The notes beneath the pieces are model-generated. The model was given only the letters and a program-made list of their open reading frames with translations, did no database searches and was not told the origin of the DNA. Position numbers and translations under genes: made by a program. Shown here in pieces: positions 43,120 through 53,050 of a DNA stretch of 64,000 nt. The DNA lies in the NCBI RefSeq assembly GCF_902705875.1, contig NZ_CACSIK010000001.1, forward strand, positions 2,785,166 through 2,849,165, given 5' to 3'. Each line of letters begins with the position of its first letter. The first letter of the stretch is position 1. Source of the stretch: Zhongshania aliphaticivorans. GTDB lineage: Bacteria > Pseudomonadota > Gammaproteobacteria > Pseudomonadales > Spongiibacteraceae.

Positions 43120-43163
43120 GCCACAGATTTGGCACGAATTTGTCACAGATCCGTCACAGGCTC
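43120..43163. repeat. Four tandem 11-bp repeats, possible integrase arm sites
   Basis: GCCACAGATTT, GGCACGAATTT, GTCACAGATCC and GTCACAGGCTC follow without gap. All share G-Y/G-CAC at the front. The 11-bp period puts each copy on the same DNA face. They lie between the XRE gene and the tRNA-Lys 3' end, where arm-type or excisionase sites of a tRNA-targeting integrase would be expected. Confidence 0.6.
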
Positions 43164-43186
43164 AAAAATGACTAAAACTGTAGGCG

Positions 43187-43216
43187 AAAAAAAAGCGCTG
43201 CACATCTGCAACGCTT
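43187..43216 (-). terminator. Terminator of tRNA-Lys
   Basis: On the minus strand AAGCGTTGCA and TGCAGCGCTT form a 10-bp stem with one G-U pair around a GATG loop, followed by a run of eight T residues overlapping the last stem bases. It lies 20 nt after the tRNA 3' end. Confidence 0.88.
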
Positions 43217-43236
43217 TGATTTTCTTCGGAATTTGA

Positions 43237-43311
43237 TGGTGGGCCGTGATGGATTCGAACCATCGACCAATTGGTTAAAAGCCAACTGCTCTACCACTGA
43301 GCTAACGGCCC
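43237..43311 (-). tRNA. tRNA-Lys (anticodon TTT)
   Basis: 75 nt including the encoded CCA. Acceptor GGGCCGT pairs with ACGGCCC; D-arm GCTC/GAGC; anticodon stem GTTGG/CCAAT (with a G-U and mismatch-type wobble at the base) with loop CTTTTAA; T-arm GATGG-TTCGAAT-CCATC. Its 3' end faces the integrase region. In P. aeruginosa the tRNA-Lys next to queC is an insertion site for PAPI-1/pKLC102-type islands. Confidence 0.97.
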
Positions 43312-43387
43312 CGAAAGAGGCGCTTATAATACTGATTTCTAAATAAAAAACAACCACCTAGGTGTAAAAAAAGCAGTTTTATTACGG

Positions 43388-44059
43388 TTAGCTATAGCGC
43401 GTTGGATCGATGATGCCCGCCTGCTCAAAACCTTCACGTCGTAAATAGCAGCTATCACAGCGACCACAGGCCTCACCCTTATCATTAGCCTGATAACACG
43501 ACACCGTCTGAGCGTAATCTACACCCAGTTGAGTACCCGCCTTTACAATGTCTGCCTTGCTAAGGGCCATCAATGGCGTATGAATATGCATTCCATTCCC
43601 CTCCACACCTGCCTTAGTGGCTACGTTTGCAAGTGTTTCAAACGCCTCTATAAATGCGGGACGACAATCCGGATAACCCGAGTAATCAACTGCATTAACG
43701 CCAATAAAAATATCATTGGCATTTAGCACTTCGGCCCAACCAAGGGCAATCGACAAAAAGACGGTATTTCGAGCTGGTACGTATGTAATTGGAATACCAC
43801 TTGCTCCAGCATCAGGAACGTCAATATTCATATCTGTGAGCGCGGAGCCACCAATACTACTTAAATCCAAATTAATGATTTTAAACGCTGCGGCTCCACC
43901 CGATTCGGCAACACGCTTTGCGGCAACCAATTCGGCTCTATGTCTTTGACCATAATCAAATGCTAATGCATAACACTCATAGCCAGCTGCTCGCGCCTGA
44001 GCCAATACCGTGGCGCTATCTAAGCCACCAGACACCAGTACCACTGCTTTCTTTACCAA
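43388..44059 (-). CDS. queC: 7-cyano-7-deazaguanine synthase QueC
   Basis: 223 residues. The PP-loop ATPase motif [15 protein letters not shown] is at the N-terminus, and the zinc site [24 protein letters not shown] holds four Cys. It turns 7-carboxy-7-deazaguanine into preQ0 with ATP and ammonia. It follows queE with a 35-nt gap. queD and queF are not in the window. Confidence 0.96.
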   Translation of the reverse strand: MVKKAVVLVSGGLDSATVLAQARAAGYECYALAFDYGQRHRAELVAAKRVAESGGAAAFKIINLDLSSIGGSALTDMNIDVPDAGASGIPITYVPARNTVFLSIALGWAEVLNANDIFIGVNAVDYSGYPDCRPAFIEAFETLANVATKAGVEGNGMHIHTPLMALSKADIVKAGTQLGVDYAQTVSCYQANDKGEACGRCDSCYLRREGFEQAGIIDPTRYS

Positions 44060-44094
44060 AATTTACTGCCCTCTCTGCCTATAAACTCGCACTT

Positions 44095-44745
44095 TTAGTG
44101 ACCTGCGGCATCATTCCAAAGTATTTTATGCAATTGCATTTGAAAACGTACGGGCAAATTGTCATCAACTATCCAATTAGCTAGGTCTGTCGCGTTTAAT
44201 TGACCAAAGCTCGGTGAGAATAAAACCTCCCCCGCTTTATCTGCCAAGCTATGTGTATCAACTTGAAATCGTGCCCAGTCATAATCTTCACGATCGCATA
44301 AAACAAACTTTACTTGATCATTACTCGTTATAAAGGCGATATTATCCATAAGATTACGATGCATTTCACCTGAAGCTGGAGTCTTTAAATCGACTACTTT
44401 TGACACTCTCGCGTCGACCTTAGCAACACTCAAGGCACCACTGGTTTCCAATGATACTTGATACCCTGCATCGCACAGAGCCGCCAACAGGGTGTGGCAT
44501 TCTGGCTGCGCTAGTGGCTCGCCACCGGTAACACAGACATAGCGTGGCTTATAAGATGCTACTTCAGATAAAATATCGTCAATAAGACGACGCTCACCAC
44601 CATGAAATGCGTATTCAGTATCGCAATACACGCATCGCAATGGGCAACCAGTTAAGCGCACAAAAACGGTAGGCAAACCCAAGGTGCGGGACTCACCCTG
44701 GAGAGAATAAAAAATTTCGGTAATACGCAAGGTATTCGTATTCAT
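44095..44745 (-). CDS. queE: 7-carboxy-7-deazaguanine synthase QueE
   Basis: 216 residues, a radical-SAM enzyme. The cluster motif is TGCPLRCVYCDT (CxxxCxxC), preceded by SLQGESRTLGLPTVFVRL, and VCVTGGEPLAQP holds SAM-binding residues. It converts 6-carboxytetrahydropterin to CDG in queuosine synthesis. Confidence 0.95.
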   Translation of the reverse strand: MNTNTLRITEIFYSLQGESRTLGLPTVFVRLTGCPLRCVYCDTEYAFHGGERRLIDDILSEVASYKPRYVCVTGGEPLAQPECHTLLAALCDAGYQVSLETSGALSVAKVDARVSKVVDLKTPASGEMHRNLMDNIAFITSNDQVKFVLCDREDYDWARFQVDTHSLADKAGEVLFSPSFGQLNATDLANWIVDDNLPVRFQMQLHKILWNDAAGH

Positions 44746-44812
44746 AAGTGCAGGCTGCCGGATACAAGTTTATTGCCGGAGATCAGCCGCGAAAGCGTTA
44801 CCCCGCGAAAGC

Positions 44813-45619
44813 TTAAAAATTCTTGCGGAGAAACTCTCGTGATTTATTCACGGCTGAATTGCCCGTGTTGCCGTAACGATCAATAACGTGCGTAAGCATT
44901 TCCTGTGATTTGGTCTTGTCATCATTCAGAAAATACACGGTACCTAGCTTATACATTGCTGCTGGTACTTTGCCGTGATTGGGGTAATCAGTTAACAATC
45001 GCTGAAATGCTTCTGTCGCGGCGGGCAAGTTCTGGGGTTTTACGGCGACGTATAGTTCACCAAGCCAGTACCAAGCATTAGGTGTATACCGACCAGAGGG
45101 GTATTTTTCCACGTAACTTGTAAACGCCGTTATCGCTTCTTTGTATGACGCACTTTTTACTAAGCTATACGATTTGGCATAATCTGATGATTCATCGCCA
45201 TCGAGTATTGACGAAGTCGTGGTAGGTGAAGGCGCTGTAGGATTACTGACACTGCTACTTTCTTCAGCTGAAACCTGCCCATCTACCGGTGAAATAGCAG
45301 CCGGAACTGTTGCTGTAACATCGACACTACCGGCTGTATCACTACTCGCGGTCAAGCGTCGATCAATATCTATATATCGATCTAAGCTTTGCTGCTTTAA
45401 CTGGCGTAACTGATACCCTTGTTCTTCCACCGTTCCCCGCAACGCCATAATTTCCTGACGTAGCAATTGCAATTGCTGATACATCTCGCCTTCCATGCCT
45501 CGGTTTGACTTGGTATCAGCGCGAGAGGAGCCTACATCAACAACGGGGACTTGCGCCCACAACTGTGCCGATAAACATGCTGCCGGCAGCAGCAGAAACA
45601 GTGGTTTAATAAACCGCAT
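44813..45619 (-). CDS. cpoB: Tol-Pal accessory protein CpoB (YbgF)
   Basis: 268 residues with a cleavable signal (CLSAQLWAQ). A coiled-coil trimerisation region (YQQLQLLRQEIMALRGTVEEQGYQLRQL) comes first. A Ser/Thr/Pro linker follows, and then TPR repeats (KSYSLVKSASYKEAITAF, YWLGELYVAVK, YKLGTVYFLND). It is periplasmic and couples Tol function to peptidoglycan synthesis by PBP1B in E. coli. It is the last gene of the tol operon before que genes. Confidence 0.92.
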   Translation of the reverse strand: MRFIKPLFLLLPAACLSAQLWAQVPVVDVGSSRADTKSNRGMEGEMYQQLQLLRQEIMALRGTVEEQGYQLRQLKQQSLDRYIDIDRRLTASSDTAGSVDVTATVPAAISPVDGQVSAEESSSVSNPTAPSPTTTSSILDGDESSDYAKSYSLVKSASYKEAITAFTSYVEKYPSGRYTPNAWYWLGELYVAVKPQNLPAATEAFQRLLTDYPNHGKVPAAMYKLGTVYFLNDDKTKSQEMLTHVIDRYGNTGNSAVNKSREFLRKNF

Positions 45620-45634
45620 CAGTACGCCTTTCTA

Positions 45635-46132
45635 TTACTTCAGTTCAACACGACGGTTTTGCGAGTACGTTGATTCAGATTGACCGAATGCAAGCGGACG
45701 CTCTTCACCGTAGCTAACAGTTTCTATACGGTAGCGTGGAATGCCATTGATTGCCATGTAATCAGCAACCGAAATCGCACGACGCTCTCCAAGTGCAATA
45801 TTATATTCGCGAGTACCACGCTCATCCGCATGCCCCTCTAAACGAACAGGTCCTGTTGTCTTTTTAAGACGAGCAATTTGCGCATCCAATGCCTTACGTG
45901 CTTTTACGGTCAGTGTGGCTTGGTCAAACTCGAAATAAAATACAGTTTCGAGACTTGCCATCTCGTCAGTGTTATAGGTTGTGTCTTTTATTGTATCAGT
46001 AGTCTCTGTGTACGTATCTACTGTGTCAGCGCCTGCTTGGCCACTGCTATCAGTATCAGTTGAAGCACAACCTACTAACATCGCACTCAAAATCGCGACC
46101 CCAAAAAACATATTTTTTGCTTGGTATTTCAT
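45635..46132 (-). CDS. pal: Peptidoglycan-associated lipoprotein Pal
   Basis: 165 residues. Lipobox MLVGCAS places the acylated Cys at about residue 22. The OmpA-like domain has VFYFEFDQATL, LEGHADERGTREYNIALGERRA and RYRIETVSYGEERP, which bind meso-diaminopimelate. It is an outer-membrane lipoprotein and works with TolB. Confidence 0.95.
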   Translation of the reverse strand: MKYQAKNMFFGVAILSAMLVGCASTDTDSSGQAGADTVDTYTETTDTIKDTTYNTDEMASLETVFYFEFDQATLTVKARKALDAQIARLKKTTGPVRLEGHADERGTREYNIALGERRAISVADYMAINGIPRYRIETVSYGEERPLAFGQSESTYSQNRRVELK

Positions 46133-46217
46133 GGCATTTTCCCGTCAAGTTTTAATTACACACTTCCGACTATACAATATCCATTGTCTAATCGGTATTT
46201 GGTTCCCGGCTACTACT

Positions 46218-47510
46218 TCATTGAAGAAAAGGCGACCAAGCCGGTTCGCGCACATCCCCGAATCGCGACGGCAATCGATACTTCACACCGCCGTCTATCG
46301 ATACTGCCGCCAACACACCTTTGCCATCATACTGCGTAGCATACAATAGCATACTGGCGTTTGGCGCCACACTAGGTGACTCATCTAAATTTGTGGTGGT
46401 GAGAATTTCAACACGGTTACGCTTTAAATCCATAACCGCGATATGAAAATTACCATTTTCTCTATGCACCATCACTAAACCTAGACCATCTGCTAACACT
46501 CTCGCCCTAGCATTATAATCACCACTAAAGGTAACCCGCTCTACTGACCCGCTATTTACGTCAACCTTATAAATCTGAGGTTTGCCGCCGCGGTCAGATG
46601 TAAACACTATCGATTTTCCATCCGGCATCCATGCTGGCTCGGTATCAATAGCAAAATGATTCGTGACTCGCTGTAAGTTACCACTCGCCAGATCCATTAC
46701 ATATATATCGGGGCTGCCATCTTTTGACAACACCATTGCCATTTTTGATCCATCCGGTGAAAACGCCGGCGCACCATTCAACCCTCTAAACGAGGTAAGT
46801 TGCTTGCGCACATTGGTCCGCAAGTCCTGAATATAAATAGCAGGACGCGTTGTTTCAAAAGATACATAGGCAATTTTCTGTCCATCAGGCGACCATGTTG
46901 GCGCCATAATGGGCTCTCGACTATCAAATAACACCGATTCATTAGCGCCATCAATATCGCTTTTCAGCAAACGGAAGCGGGTTCGGTTACCCCCTTCGCG
47001 AACGGCAGAAACATAAAGCAATTGGGTACGGAAAGCACCACGAATATTTGTGAGTTTTTCATATATTTTATCGCTTACGCTATGCGCTAAATAACGGGGC
47101 TTATCAAGGCTTACCGATTCTTTGCCGGTAAGTATGACGCGCTGGGTATTTACATCCAAAAGTTCATAATTTGCCGTTACGGAGCCCGTCATTTCCTGTG
47201 AAAGCGTCCCAACAACAACGTAATCAACTCCAAGGCTCTTCCAGTCACGATAATAAACTTCTGTAGAGTTTTGTGGGCGCCCCAACATATCAGATCGACT
47301 TAAAGGGGCGAACTGACCACTGCGATGTAAATCACTTTCAACAATGGCGGCAATATCTTCTGCGACCGTGAGCCCAGACTGCCATCCAAATGGGACAACG
47401 GCGATGGGAACAGGATCGTCATTTCCCTTATTAATTTCAATAGTCAAATCAGCGGTAGAAAGCCCGCTGACCGCCAAAAACATGATTGCTGTAATAATCC
47501 GTATTAACAT
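46218..47510 (-). CDS. tolB: Periplasmic Tol-Pal component TolB
   Basis: 430 residues with a signal peptide ([20 protein letters not shown]). The N-terminal domain is followed by beta-propeller WD40-like/PD40 blades: [50 protein letters not shown]. It links Pal to TolA. Its ATG shares one base with the tolA stop (47510). Confidence 0.95.
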   Translation of the reverse strand: MLIRIITAIMFLAVSGLSTADLTIEINKGNDDPVPIAVVPFGWQSGLTVAEDIAAIVESDLHRSGQFAPLSRSDMLGRPQNSTEVYYRDWKSLGVDYVVVGTLSQEMTGSVTANYELLDVNTQRVILTGKESVSLDKPRYLAHSVSDKIYEKLTNIRGAFRTQLLYVSAVREGGNRTRFRLLKSDIDGANESVLFDSREPIMAPTWSPDGQKIAYVSFETTRPAIYIQDLRTNVRKQLTSFRGLNGAPAFSPDGSKMAMVLSKDGSPDIYVMDLASGNLQRVTNHFAIDTEPAWMPDGKSIVFTSDRGGKPQIYKVDVNSGSVERVTFSGDYNARARVLADGLGLVMVHRENGNFHIAVMDLKRNRVEILTTTNLDESPSVAPNASMLLYATQYDGKGVLAAVSIDGGVKYRLPSRFGDVREPAWSPFLQ

Positions 47511-48265
47511 TACCGCCTCAAATCTGTGGGAATAAAGTCAAAGTTAAATACTTTGAATTTACTGTTATAGACGCTGGGGTTCTCTTTATACAAATCCGCC
47601 AACTCTTCAATTCGGCCCAACCTCGTGATGGCTCTTGTTGCTGAGTCATCAAACGCTGGGTTACCACTACTCTTAACCACCTGGTGCCCAACAATATCAC
47701 CACTTGGCGCCGTTGTTATCCGCACGGTTGTTTTCATGCCATTTCGAGCGGTTGGCGGCAAAGTCCAATTCTGGCCAATTAATTTTGCAATCAACTCAAT
47801 ATACGTTGACGCCAACTCCCCCTCATCCATCAGCTCATCTTCAGAGGCTAAAGCATCAGCCAACTCTTTCTGCTGTTGCTGCCGAATCTCCTCTTCCAAG
47901 GCGCGCTGCCTAGCTTCTGCTTTGGCTTTTTCCTCAGCCTTTTTCTTACGCACTTCTTCGGGTGTTGGCCCTTTTGGCGTAGGCTTTGGTGTTGGCGCTG
48001 GCTTAACCTCGGGTTTCGGCTCTGGCTTTTTAACAGGCTTCACCTCTGGTTTGACCTCAGGCTTTTTCGTTGGTTTCGGTTTCGGCTTGGGTTTCACTGG
48101 CCGCGACACAGGCTTTTCTATCACCAGTTTCGCTTGAATCGCTAAGGGCTTTTCATTTTGCTTGATCACCTGGGTACTCTCAGGAAGCCCCAAAAGCAGA
48201 AAAGCAATTGCCACACCATGAAGGACTACCGTGAACGCGGTTGGCACCAACTTAAAATCATTCAT
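47510..48265 (-). CDS. tolA: TolA, short form with Pro/Lys-rich middle domain
   Basis: 251 residues, shorter than the TolA of E. coli (421) or P. aeruginosa (347). One N-terminal transmembrane helix ([15 protein letters not shown]). The middle (about 45-125) begins with KP/EP repeats ([18 protein letters not shown]) and then a short charged helix ([22 protein letters not shown]). The C-terminal TonB-like domain has [16 protein letters not shown] and [17 protein letters not shown]. It spans the periplasm to TolB/Pal, so a shorter or extended polyproline bridge must cover the gap. Confidence 0.93.
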   Translation of the reverse strand: MNDFKLVPTAFTVVLHGVAIAFLLLGLPESTQVIKQNEKPLAIQAKLVIEKPVSRPVKPKPKPKPTKKPEVKPEVKPVKKPEPKPEVKPAPTPKPTPKGPTPEEVRKKKAEEKAKAEARQRALEEEIRQQQQKELADALASEDELMDEGELASTYIELIAKLIGQNWTLPPTARNGMKTTVRITTAPSGDIVGHQVVKSSGNPAFDDSATRAITRLGRIEELADLYKENPSVYNSKFKVFNFDFIPTDLRR

Positions 48266-48270
48266 CGCGC

Positions 48271-48714
48271 TTATTTCGCTCCACTGCGCGACTGTGGTTC
48301 CTCGGTAATCAAGCCAATTGATGTAGCTCCAGCTCCCTGCAAGGCCGCCATCGCAGCAATAACACTGGCATAATCAACTGCACCATCCCCTTTTACCATT
48401 ACTGGCGTTTTAGGTTTGTTACGCAAAATTTTACCCAGTTTATCGCTGATTTCTGCTAACGCTACCGGCTCACCTTGCTTTTCTGGGTCTCCCAAGGTGA
48501 CGTAATATTTTCCCGCCTTGTCCACAGACACAACAATAGGATCGTCATCAGTTTGCGGAACAGGCTCTGTCGATGCTTGAGGCAAATCTACCTGCACACC
48601 CTGCACTAACAGTGGCGCGGTTACCATAAAGACAATCAGCAGGACCAGCATGACATCAATGTATGGAACGACATTGATGTCTGACATGGGCTTGCGTTTA
48701 TTTCGCCGAGACAT
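48271..48714 (-). CDS. tolR: Proton-channel component TolR
   Basis: 147 residues, ExbD/TolR family. A single N-terminal TM carries the essential Asp region (MSDINVVPYIDVMLVLLIVFMVTAPLL). The periplasmic domain follows. Asp in YIDVM is the proton-path residue. With TolQ it powers TolA. Confidence 0.95.
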   Translation of the reverse strand: MSRRNKRKPMSDINVVPYIDVMLVLLIVFMVTAPLLVQGVQVDLPQASTEPVPQTDDDPIVVSVDKAGKYYVTLGDPEKQGEPVALAEISDKLGKILRNKPKTPVMVKGDGAVDYASVIAAMAALQGAGATSIGLITEEPQSRSGAK

Positions 48715-48725
48715 AAGCTAAACTC

Positions 48726-49400
48726 CTAATCTCGCGAATGAATTTGGCGATGCAGGATGCTGGAAAACTCCTCTGAAAATGTCTCGTACTTACCGGCAAA
48801 AGAGTCAACTTTGGCTGAAAAACGGTTATACGAAACCACTGCCGGAATCGCCGCAATCAAACCCATAGCCGTCGCTACCAGTGCCTCAGAAATACCTGGT
48901 GCTACTGTCGCCAAGGTTGCCTGCTGAACCTGCCCAAGACCATGAAATGACCCCATGATCCCCCAAACTGTTCCCAACAAACCTACATAGGGACTCGTTG
49001 ACCCTACTGTCGCCAAAAATGGAAGCCCACTCTCCATAGCCTCTTCTTCTCGAGACAGAGCAACTCGCATAGAGCGCTGACAAGCCTCCATCATGGCATC
49101 AGAATCTAGCTTCTTTTTTGCCAAGCGAGTAAATTCTTTAAAACCAGCCCGAAAAACACTTTCCATCCCCATAACACCGCGTTTATCGCTTCCCTCGGCG
49201 TACAAGGTATTAAGGTCTGTCCCAGACCAAAAGCGCGATTCAAAACGCACCATCTCTTTTTGCGCCTGACCAAAATACATCATGCGCTGAGCAATTTGAT
49301 ACCAAGATACCACTGATGCTAGCAGCAATATCAGCATGATCAGCTGCACAAACACGCTGGCTTGACTCACTAATTGCCAAATGGAAAGTTCTTGTCCCAC
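48726..49400 (-). CDS. tolQ: Proton-channel component TolQ
   Basis: 224 residues, MotA/TolQ/ExbB family. The first TM is VQLIMLILLLASVVSWYQIA. The conserved GLLGTVWGIMGSFHGLG and GISEALVATAMGLIAAIPAVV cores are TM2/TM3. It forms the pentameric motor with TolR. First of the tolQRAB-pal-cpoB run, 23 nt after ybgC. Confidence 0.95.
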   Translation of the reverse strand: MGQELSIWQLVSQASVFVQLIMLILLLASVVSWYQIAQRMMYFGQAQKEMVRFESRFWSGTDLNTLYAEGSDKRGVMGMESVFRAGFKEFTRLAKKKLDSDAMMEACQRSMRVALSREEEAMESGLPFLATVGSTSPYVGLLGTVWGIMGSFHGLGQVQQATLATVAPGISEALVATAMGLIAAIPAVVSYNRFSAKVDSFAGKYETFSEEFSSILHRQIHSRD

Positions 49401-49423
49401 AGTTAACTCCCGTAGTTTCTTGA

Positions 49424-49831
49424 TTACACTTTGTTGTTTTTACGATTTAACACTGATAATAGAGCTTCTGGCATTCGTTTTGGCTTAAGGCTCAACTTAT
49501 CAACACAAGCTAACTTTACATCGCCGTCACATAAGACCTCATTGCCACGATAAACCTGCTGTTTAAAGTGTATCGAGACTTTTGTTGCCGCTATGACCGT
49601 AGCCGTTACAATAAGTTGCTCATCCAACTTGGCTGGTCGTAAATATTTTGTCGATAACCCGGTGACCACAAACATCAGCGAGTCATCAATAAATGCGGCT
49701 TTATGAAAACCTAGTTCGCGCATGTACTCTGTACGGGCACGCTCAAAAAACTTTAAATAGTTGACATAAAAAACGATCCCGCCGGCGTCCGTGTCTTCCA
49801 TGTAGACCCGCAACGGCATTTTGAATTCCAT
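49424..49831 (-). CDS. ybgC: Acyl-CoA thioesterase YbgC
   Basis: 135 residues, 4-hydroxybenzoyl-CoA thioesterase-like hotdog. VYMEDTDAGGIVFYVNYLKFFERARTEYMREL has the catalytic Asp and Tyr. It is linked to tol genes in most gammaproteobacteria. Its start shares one base with the ruvB stop (49831). Confidence 0.93.
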   Translation of the reverse strand: MEFKMPLRVYMEDTDAGGIVFYVNYLKFFERARTEYMRELGFHKAAFIDDSLMFVVTGLSTKYLRPAKLDEQLIVTATVIAATKVSIHFKQQVYRGNEVLCDGDVKLACVDKLSLKPKRMPEALLSVLNRKNNKV

Positions 49832-50862
49832 TAACTATCACCACCATCGTCATCACTTTTTGGCATTGGCAAGCCAAAATGACGATAAGCATGATTTGTC
49901 ACTACACGCCCTCTTGGGGTGCGAATAATAAAGCCTTGCTGAATTAAATATGGCTCCAGCACATCTTCAATGGTGCCTCGCTCTTCACTAATAGCCGCAG
50001 CCAAGCTATCAACCCCTACAGGGCCACCACCAAAGCGTTCGATCATCATTAGTAGTAAGCGTCGATCCAAATGATCGAAACCAATACCATCAACGTTAAG
50101 CATATTTAATGCCTGATCTGCGATCTCTTTGCTCACACGCCCATCAGACTTCACCTCAGCGTAATCTCGCACACGACGCAACAGCCTATTAGCTATCCGC
50201 GGCGTTCCCCGAGAGCGCAGCGCTATCTCATAGGCGCCATCTCGATCTAGTTGCATACCTAGGATCTCAGCAGAACGCGAGACAATCGTTGTAAGGTCAT
50301 TAACACCGTAGAATTCTAATCGCTGCACTATGCCAAAGCGATCTCTCAGCGGCGACGTTAACAAACCGGCACGGGTTGTGGCACCCACCAACGTAAATGG
50401 CGGCAAATCTAATTTAATAGACCGCGCTGCAGGCCCCTCGCCAATCATAATATCCAGCTGGTAGTCTTCCATTGCCGGATATAATATCTCTTCTATATTT
50501 GAACTGAGACGATGAATTTCATCAATAAACAACACATCACCGGCATCTAAATTTGTCATCAAGGCAGCCAAATCCCCGGCTTTTTCCAATACGGGGCCGG
50601 ATGTCGTTTTTAATGACACCCCCATTTCATTGGCTAAAATATTGGCCAAAGTTGTCTTACCTAAACCCGGTGGGCCAAAAATGAGGGTGTGATCCAAGGG
50701 TTCGCTACGCATCCGAGCCGCACTCACAAAAATATTCATCTGCTCGCACACCACTGGCTGACCAATATAATCAGCTAAGGTTTTCGGCCGGATTGCGCGA
50801 TCAAAGCGCTCTTCTAAAGGCTCACTTGCATCGGGTGCTATTAAGCGGTCAATTTCTATCAT
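49831..50862 (-). CDS. ruvB: Holliday junction helicase motor RuvB
   Basis: 343 residues, AAA+ ATPase. Walker A is [14 protein letters not shown], Walker [10 protein letters not shown], sensor 1 LVGATTRAG, arginine finger region LRDRFG. The C-terminal winged helix is [24 protein letters not shown]. It drives branch migration with RuvA. Confidence 0.97.
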   Translation of the reverse strand: MIEIDRLIAPDASEPLEERFDRAIRPKTLADYIGQPVVCEQMNIFVSAARMRSEPLDHTLIFGPPGLGKTTLANILANEMGVSLKTTSGPVLEKAGDLAALMTNLDAGDVLFIDEIHRLSSNIEEILYPAMEDYQLDIMIGEGPAARSIKLDLPPFTLVGATTRAGLLTSPLRDRFGIVQRLEFYGVNDLTTIVSRSAEILGMQLDRDGAYEIALRSRGTPRIANRLLRRVRDYAEVKSDGRVSKEIADQALNMLNVDGIGFDHLDRRLLLMMIERFGGGPVGVDSLAAAISEERGTIEDVLEPYLIQQGFIIRTPRGRVVTNHAYRHFGLPMPKSDDDGGDS

Positions 50863-50877
50863 GTCAGATTAATATCT

Positions 50878-51474
50878 TTACTTGCTCATGTTTTTTAAAG
50901 CAGCGCGAATCAAATCCTCACTACTCGCGTTATCCGCTTTTACCGCACCTATCGCCTTGCTCGCCTCTTGAGGCTTATACCCTAGAGACACCAACGCAGC
51001 TTCTGCTTCTGCAATATTGGATTTAGCCAAACCACCAAGCGCTGCAGTAGTGCTCGATGCCGGTAAATCCCAGTCTTGTAAACGGTCACGCATCTCAATG
51101 ACGAGACGTTCTGCGGTTTTTTTTCCCACCCCCGGCAAGCGAACCAAAGCAGCGGTATTCCCATCCTGTACACATTGGACAAAGTCATCGCTAGCGATAC
51201 CCGACATAATAGTGAGCGCCAACTTGGGACCAACCCCGTTAACCTTGATCAAATCACGAAATAAACGCCGTGACGCAACATCAGCAAAGCCGTACAACTG
51301 TTGTGCATCTTCGCGAACTATAAACTGGGTGTAAAGCGATACCACTTGGCCTAAGGCTGGCAAGCTGTATATGGTGGTCATTGGCACCTGCACTTCGTAG
51401 CCAACACCATTAATGTCAATTACAATTTCTGGCGCTTGCTTCTCTATCAATACACCACGTAATCGGCCTATCAT
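50878..51474 (-). CDS. ruvA: Holliday junction-binding protein RuvA
   Basis: 198 residues. OB-fold N-terminus ([31 protein letters not shown]), two HhH motifs ([37 protein letters not shown]) and a mobile RuvB-contacting domain III ([18 protein letters not shown]). Tetramers hold the junction. Operon with ruvC and ruvB. Confidence 0.97.
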   Translation of the reverse strand: MIGRLRGVLIEKQAPEIVIDINGVGYEVQVPMTTIYSLPALGQVVSLYTQFIVREDAQQLYGFADVASRRLFRDLIKVNGVGPKLALTIMSGIASDDFVQCVQDGNTAALVRLPGVGKKTAERLVIEMRDRLQDWDLPASSTTAALGGLAKSNIAEAEAALVSLGYKPQEASKAIGAVKADNASSEDLIRAALKNMSK

Positions 51475-51484
51475 TTTAACTCCT

Positions 51485-52009
51485 TTATTTTAATCGCCCA
51501 CGTCGCAAGCGTAACGCGGGTTCTGCCGCCATACTCTGCAAACCCTGACGTGCATTTGCATGACATATCGCTGCAGCCAAAGCATCAGCCGCGTCTTCTT
51601 GAGGAAGTGCCGGCAATTTAAGCAATAACTTCACCATGTGCTGTACTTGAAATTTATCCGCAGCACCGGTTCCCACAACGGCCTTTTTAATTTGCCGAGC
51701 AGTATACTCAGCCACTGGTACATCATTACTGACACAAGCCACCACGGCCGCGCCGCGCGCCTGCCCCAATTTAAGTGCTGATCCAGCACTTTTCGCCATG
51801 AATACTTCTTCTACCACCGCTTCGGCTGGAGAATACTCGTCAATAATGCTGGTTAAACTTTTAAAAATTATATCGAGGCGCGCAGGCAGCGCACCCCGTG
51901 GCAAGCGTATCACACCACTGGCAATGTAGCGGTGGCGACTGCCAACCGCCTCAATCACACCGAAGCCGGTCTTTTGTGATCCGGGGTCGACCCCCAAAAT
52001 AATCGTCAT
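51485..52009 (-). CDS. ruvC: Holliday junction resolvase RuvC
   Basis: 174 residues. RNase H-like fold with catalytic acidic residues: [17 protein letters not shown] (Asp), [23 protein letters not shown] (Glu), and [13 protein letters not shown] (two Asp). It cuts four-way junctions symmetrically. Confidence 0.96.
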   Translation of the reverse strand: MTIILGVDPGSQKTGFGVIEAVGSRHRYIASGVIRLPRGALPARLDIIFKSLTSIIDEYSPAEAVVEEVFMAKSAGSALKLGQARGAAVVACVSNDVPVAEYTARQIKKAVVGTGAADKFQVQHMVKLLLKLPALPQEDAADALAAAICHANARQGLQSMAAEPALRLRRGRLK

Positions 52010-52191
52010 AACCCTTAAATCTTGCGTGCTTTATAAAGTAGAAAAAAAAACTAACCACGCTACCGGTGATGTAAAAAGCGCTAACAAACACTTACACACC
52101 CAACAGCTTTCCCGCAGGCATTATGCACAGATTTAAAGAAATAATGACACGCTGACGATCAAGCGCCAACGAGTGATAATACGAAAAGGGC

Positions 52192-52947
52192 TTATTCGTC
52201 CCCGGCTAACTCAGCAAAAACATCGTCCGGTATATCTGCATTGGTATACACATTTTGCACATCATCAAGATCTTCAAGTGCATCTACCAAGCCAAGTAAG
52301 GATTCCGCCCCCTTGAGATCCAACTCTATACTGGTTGCTGGCAACATTTGAATATCGGCATGATTATGGCTAAATCCTGCAGCCAAAAGGGTATCCTTTA
52401 CACCCAGAAACTCAGAAAACTCTGTTTGTACTTCCACGCCGCCATCATGACTGGGAACAATATCATTAGCACCGGCCTCTAACGCTACCTCTATAAGAGC
52501 ATCTTCATTGACATCTGGCCCGTAAACTATTTGACCAATTCGTGTAAAAAGATAGGCAACTGACCCATCTGTGCCCAAATTACCACCACGTTTATTAAAC
52601 GCATGACGCACATCTGCAACGGTTCTATTGCGATTATCGGTCATGCACTCAACAAGTACGGCAACACCCCCGCTGCCATAACCTTCGTAAGTAACCTCAT
52701 CATAATTATCGGTATCGGTATTCCCTGCACCACGCGCAATAGCCTTATCAATGGTATCGCGTTTCATATTTGCAGTGAGCGCCTTGTCGACAACCGCACG
52801 TAACCGCGGATTGTCGTCCGGTAATGGGCCACCCGCCCTTGCCGCAACGACGATCTCTCGAATGAGTTTAGTGAAAACTTTACCGCGCTTGGCGTCTTGC
52901 CCCGCTTTACGGTGCTTTATATTGGCCCACTTACTGTGACCCGCCAT
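52192..52947 (-). CDS. YebC/PmpR family regulator or translation factor
   Basis: 251 residues. It begins [23 protein letters not shown], the invariant YebC N-terminus, with [19 protein letters not shown] in the middle. YebC proteins are described as DNA-binding regulators (PmpR) and as factors that resolve ribosome stalling at polyproline. The neighbouring tolA and other proline-rich genes make the latter role locally plausible (inference). 180-nt gap to ruvC without a clear terminator. Confidence 0.95.
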   Translation of the reverse strand: MAGHSKWANIKHRKAGQDAKRGKVFTKLIREIVVAARAGGPLPDDNPRLRAVVDKALTANMKRDTIDKAIARGAGNTDTDNYDEVTYEGYGSGGVAVLVECMTDNRNRTVADVRHAFNKRGGNLGTDGSVAYLFTRIGQIVYGPDVNEDALIEVALEAGANDIVPSHDGGVEVQTEFSEFLGVKDTLLAAGFSHNHADIQMLPATSIELDLKGAESLLGLVDALEDLDDVQNVYTNADIPDDVFAELAGDE

Positions 52948-53050
52948 ATCAGCCCCTCCATAATAGGTGGTTTTAACCCATTATTTTTTCTGATGAATGT
53001 TAACACCTGCCCTTAGATAACAAGAGCAGGTGTTACTCTCCATTTCTCAG

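Noticed and set aside
52010..52191. Terminator between yebC and ruvC at the run of T residues (minus strand)
   Set aside because: A T-rich tract is present but no adjacent stem longer than three or four base pairs was found.
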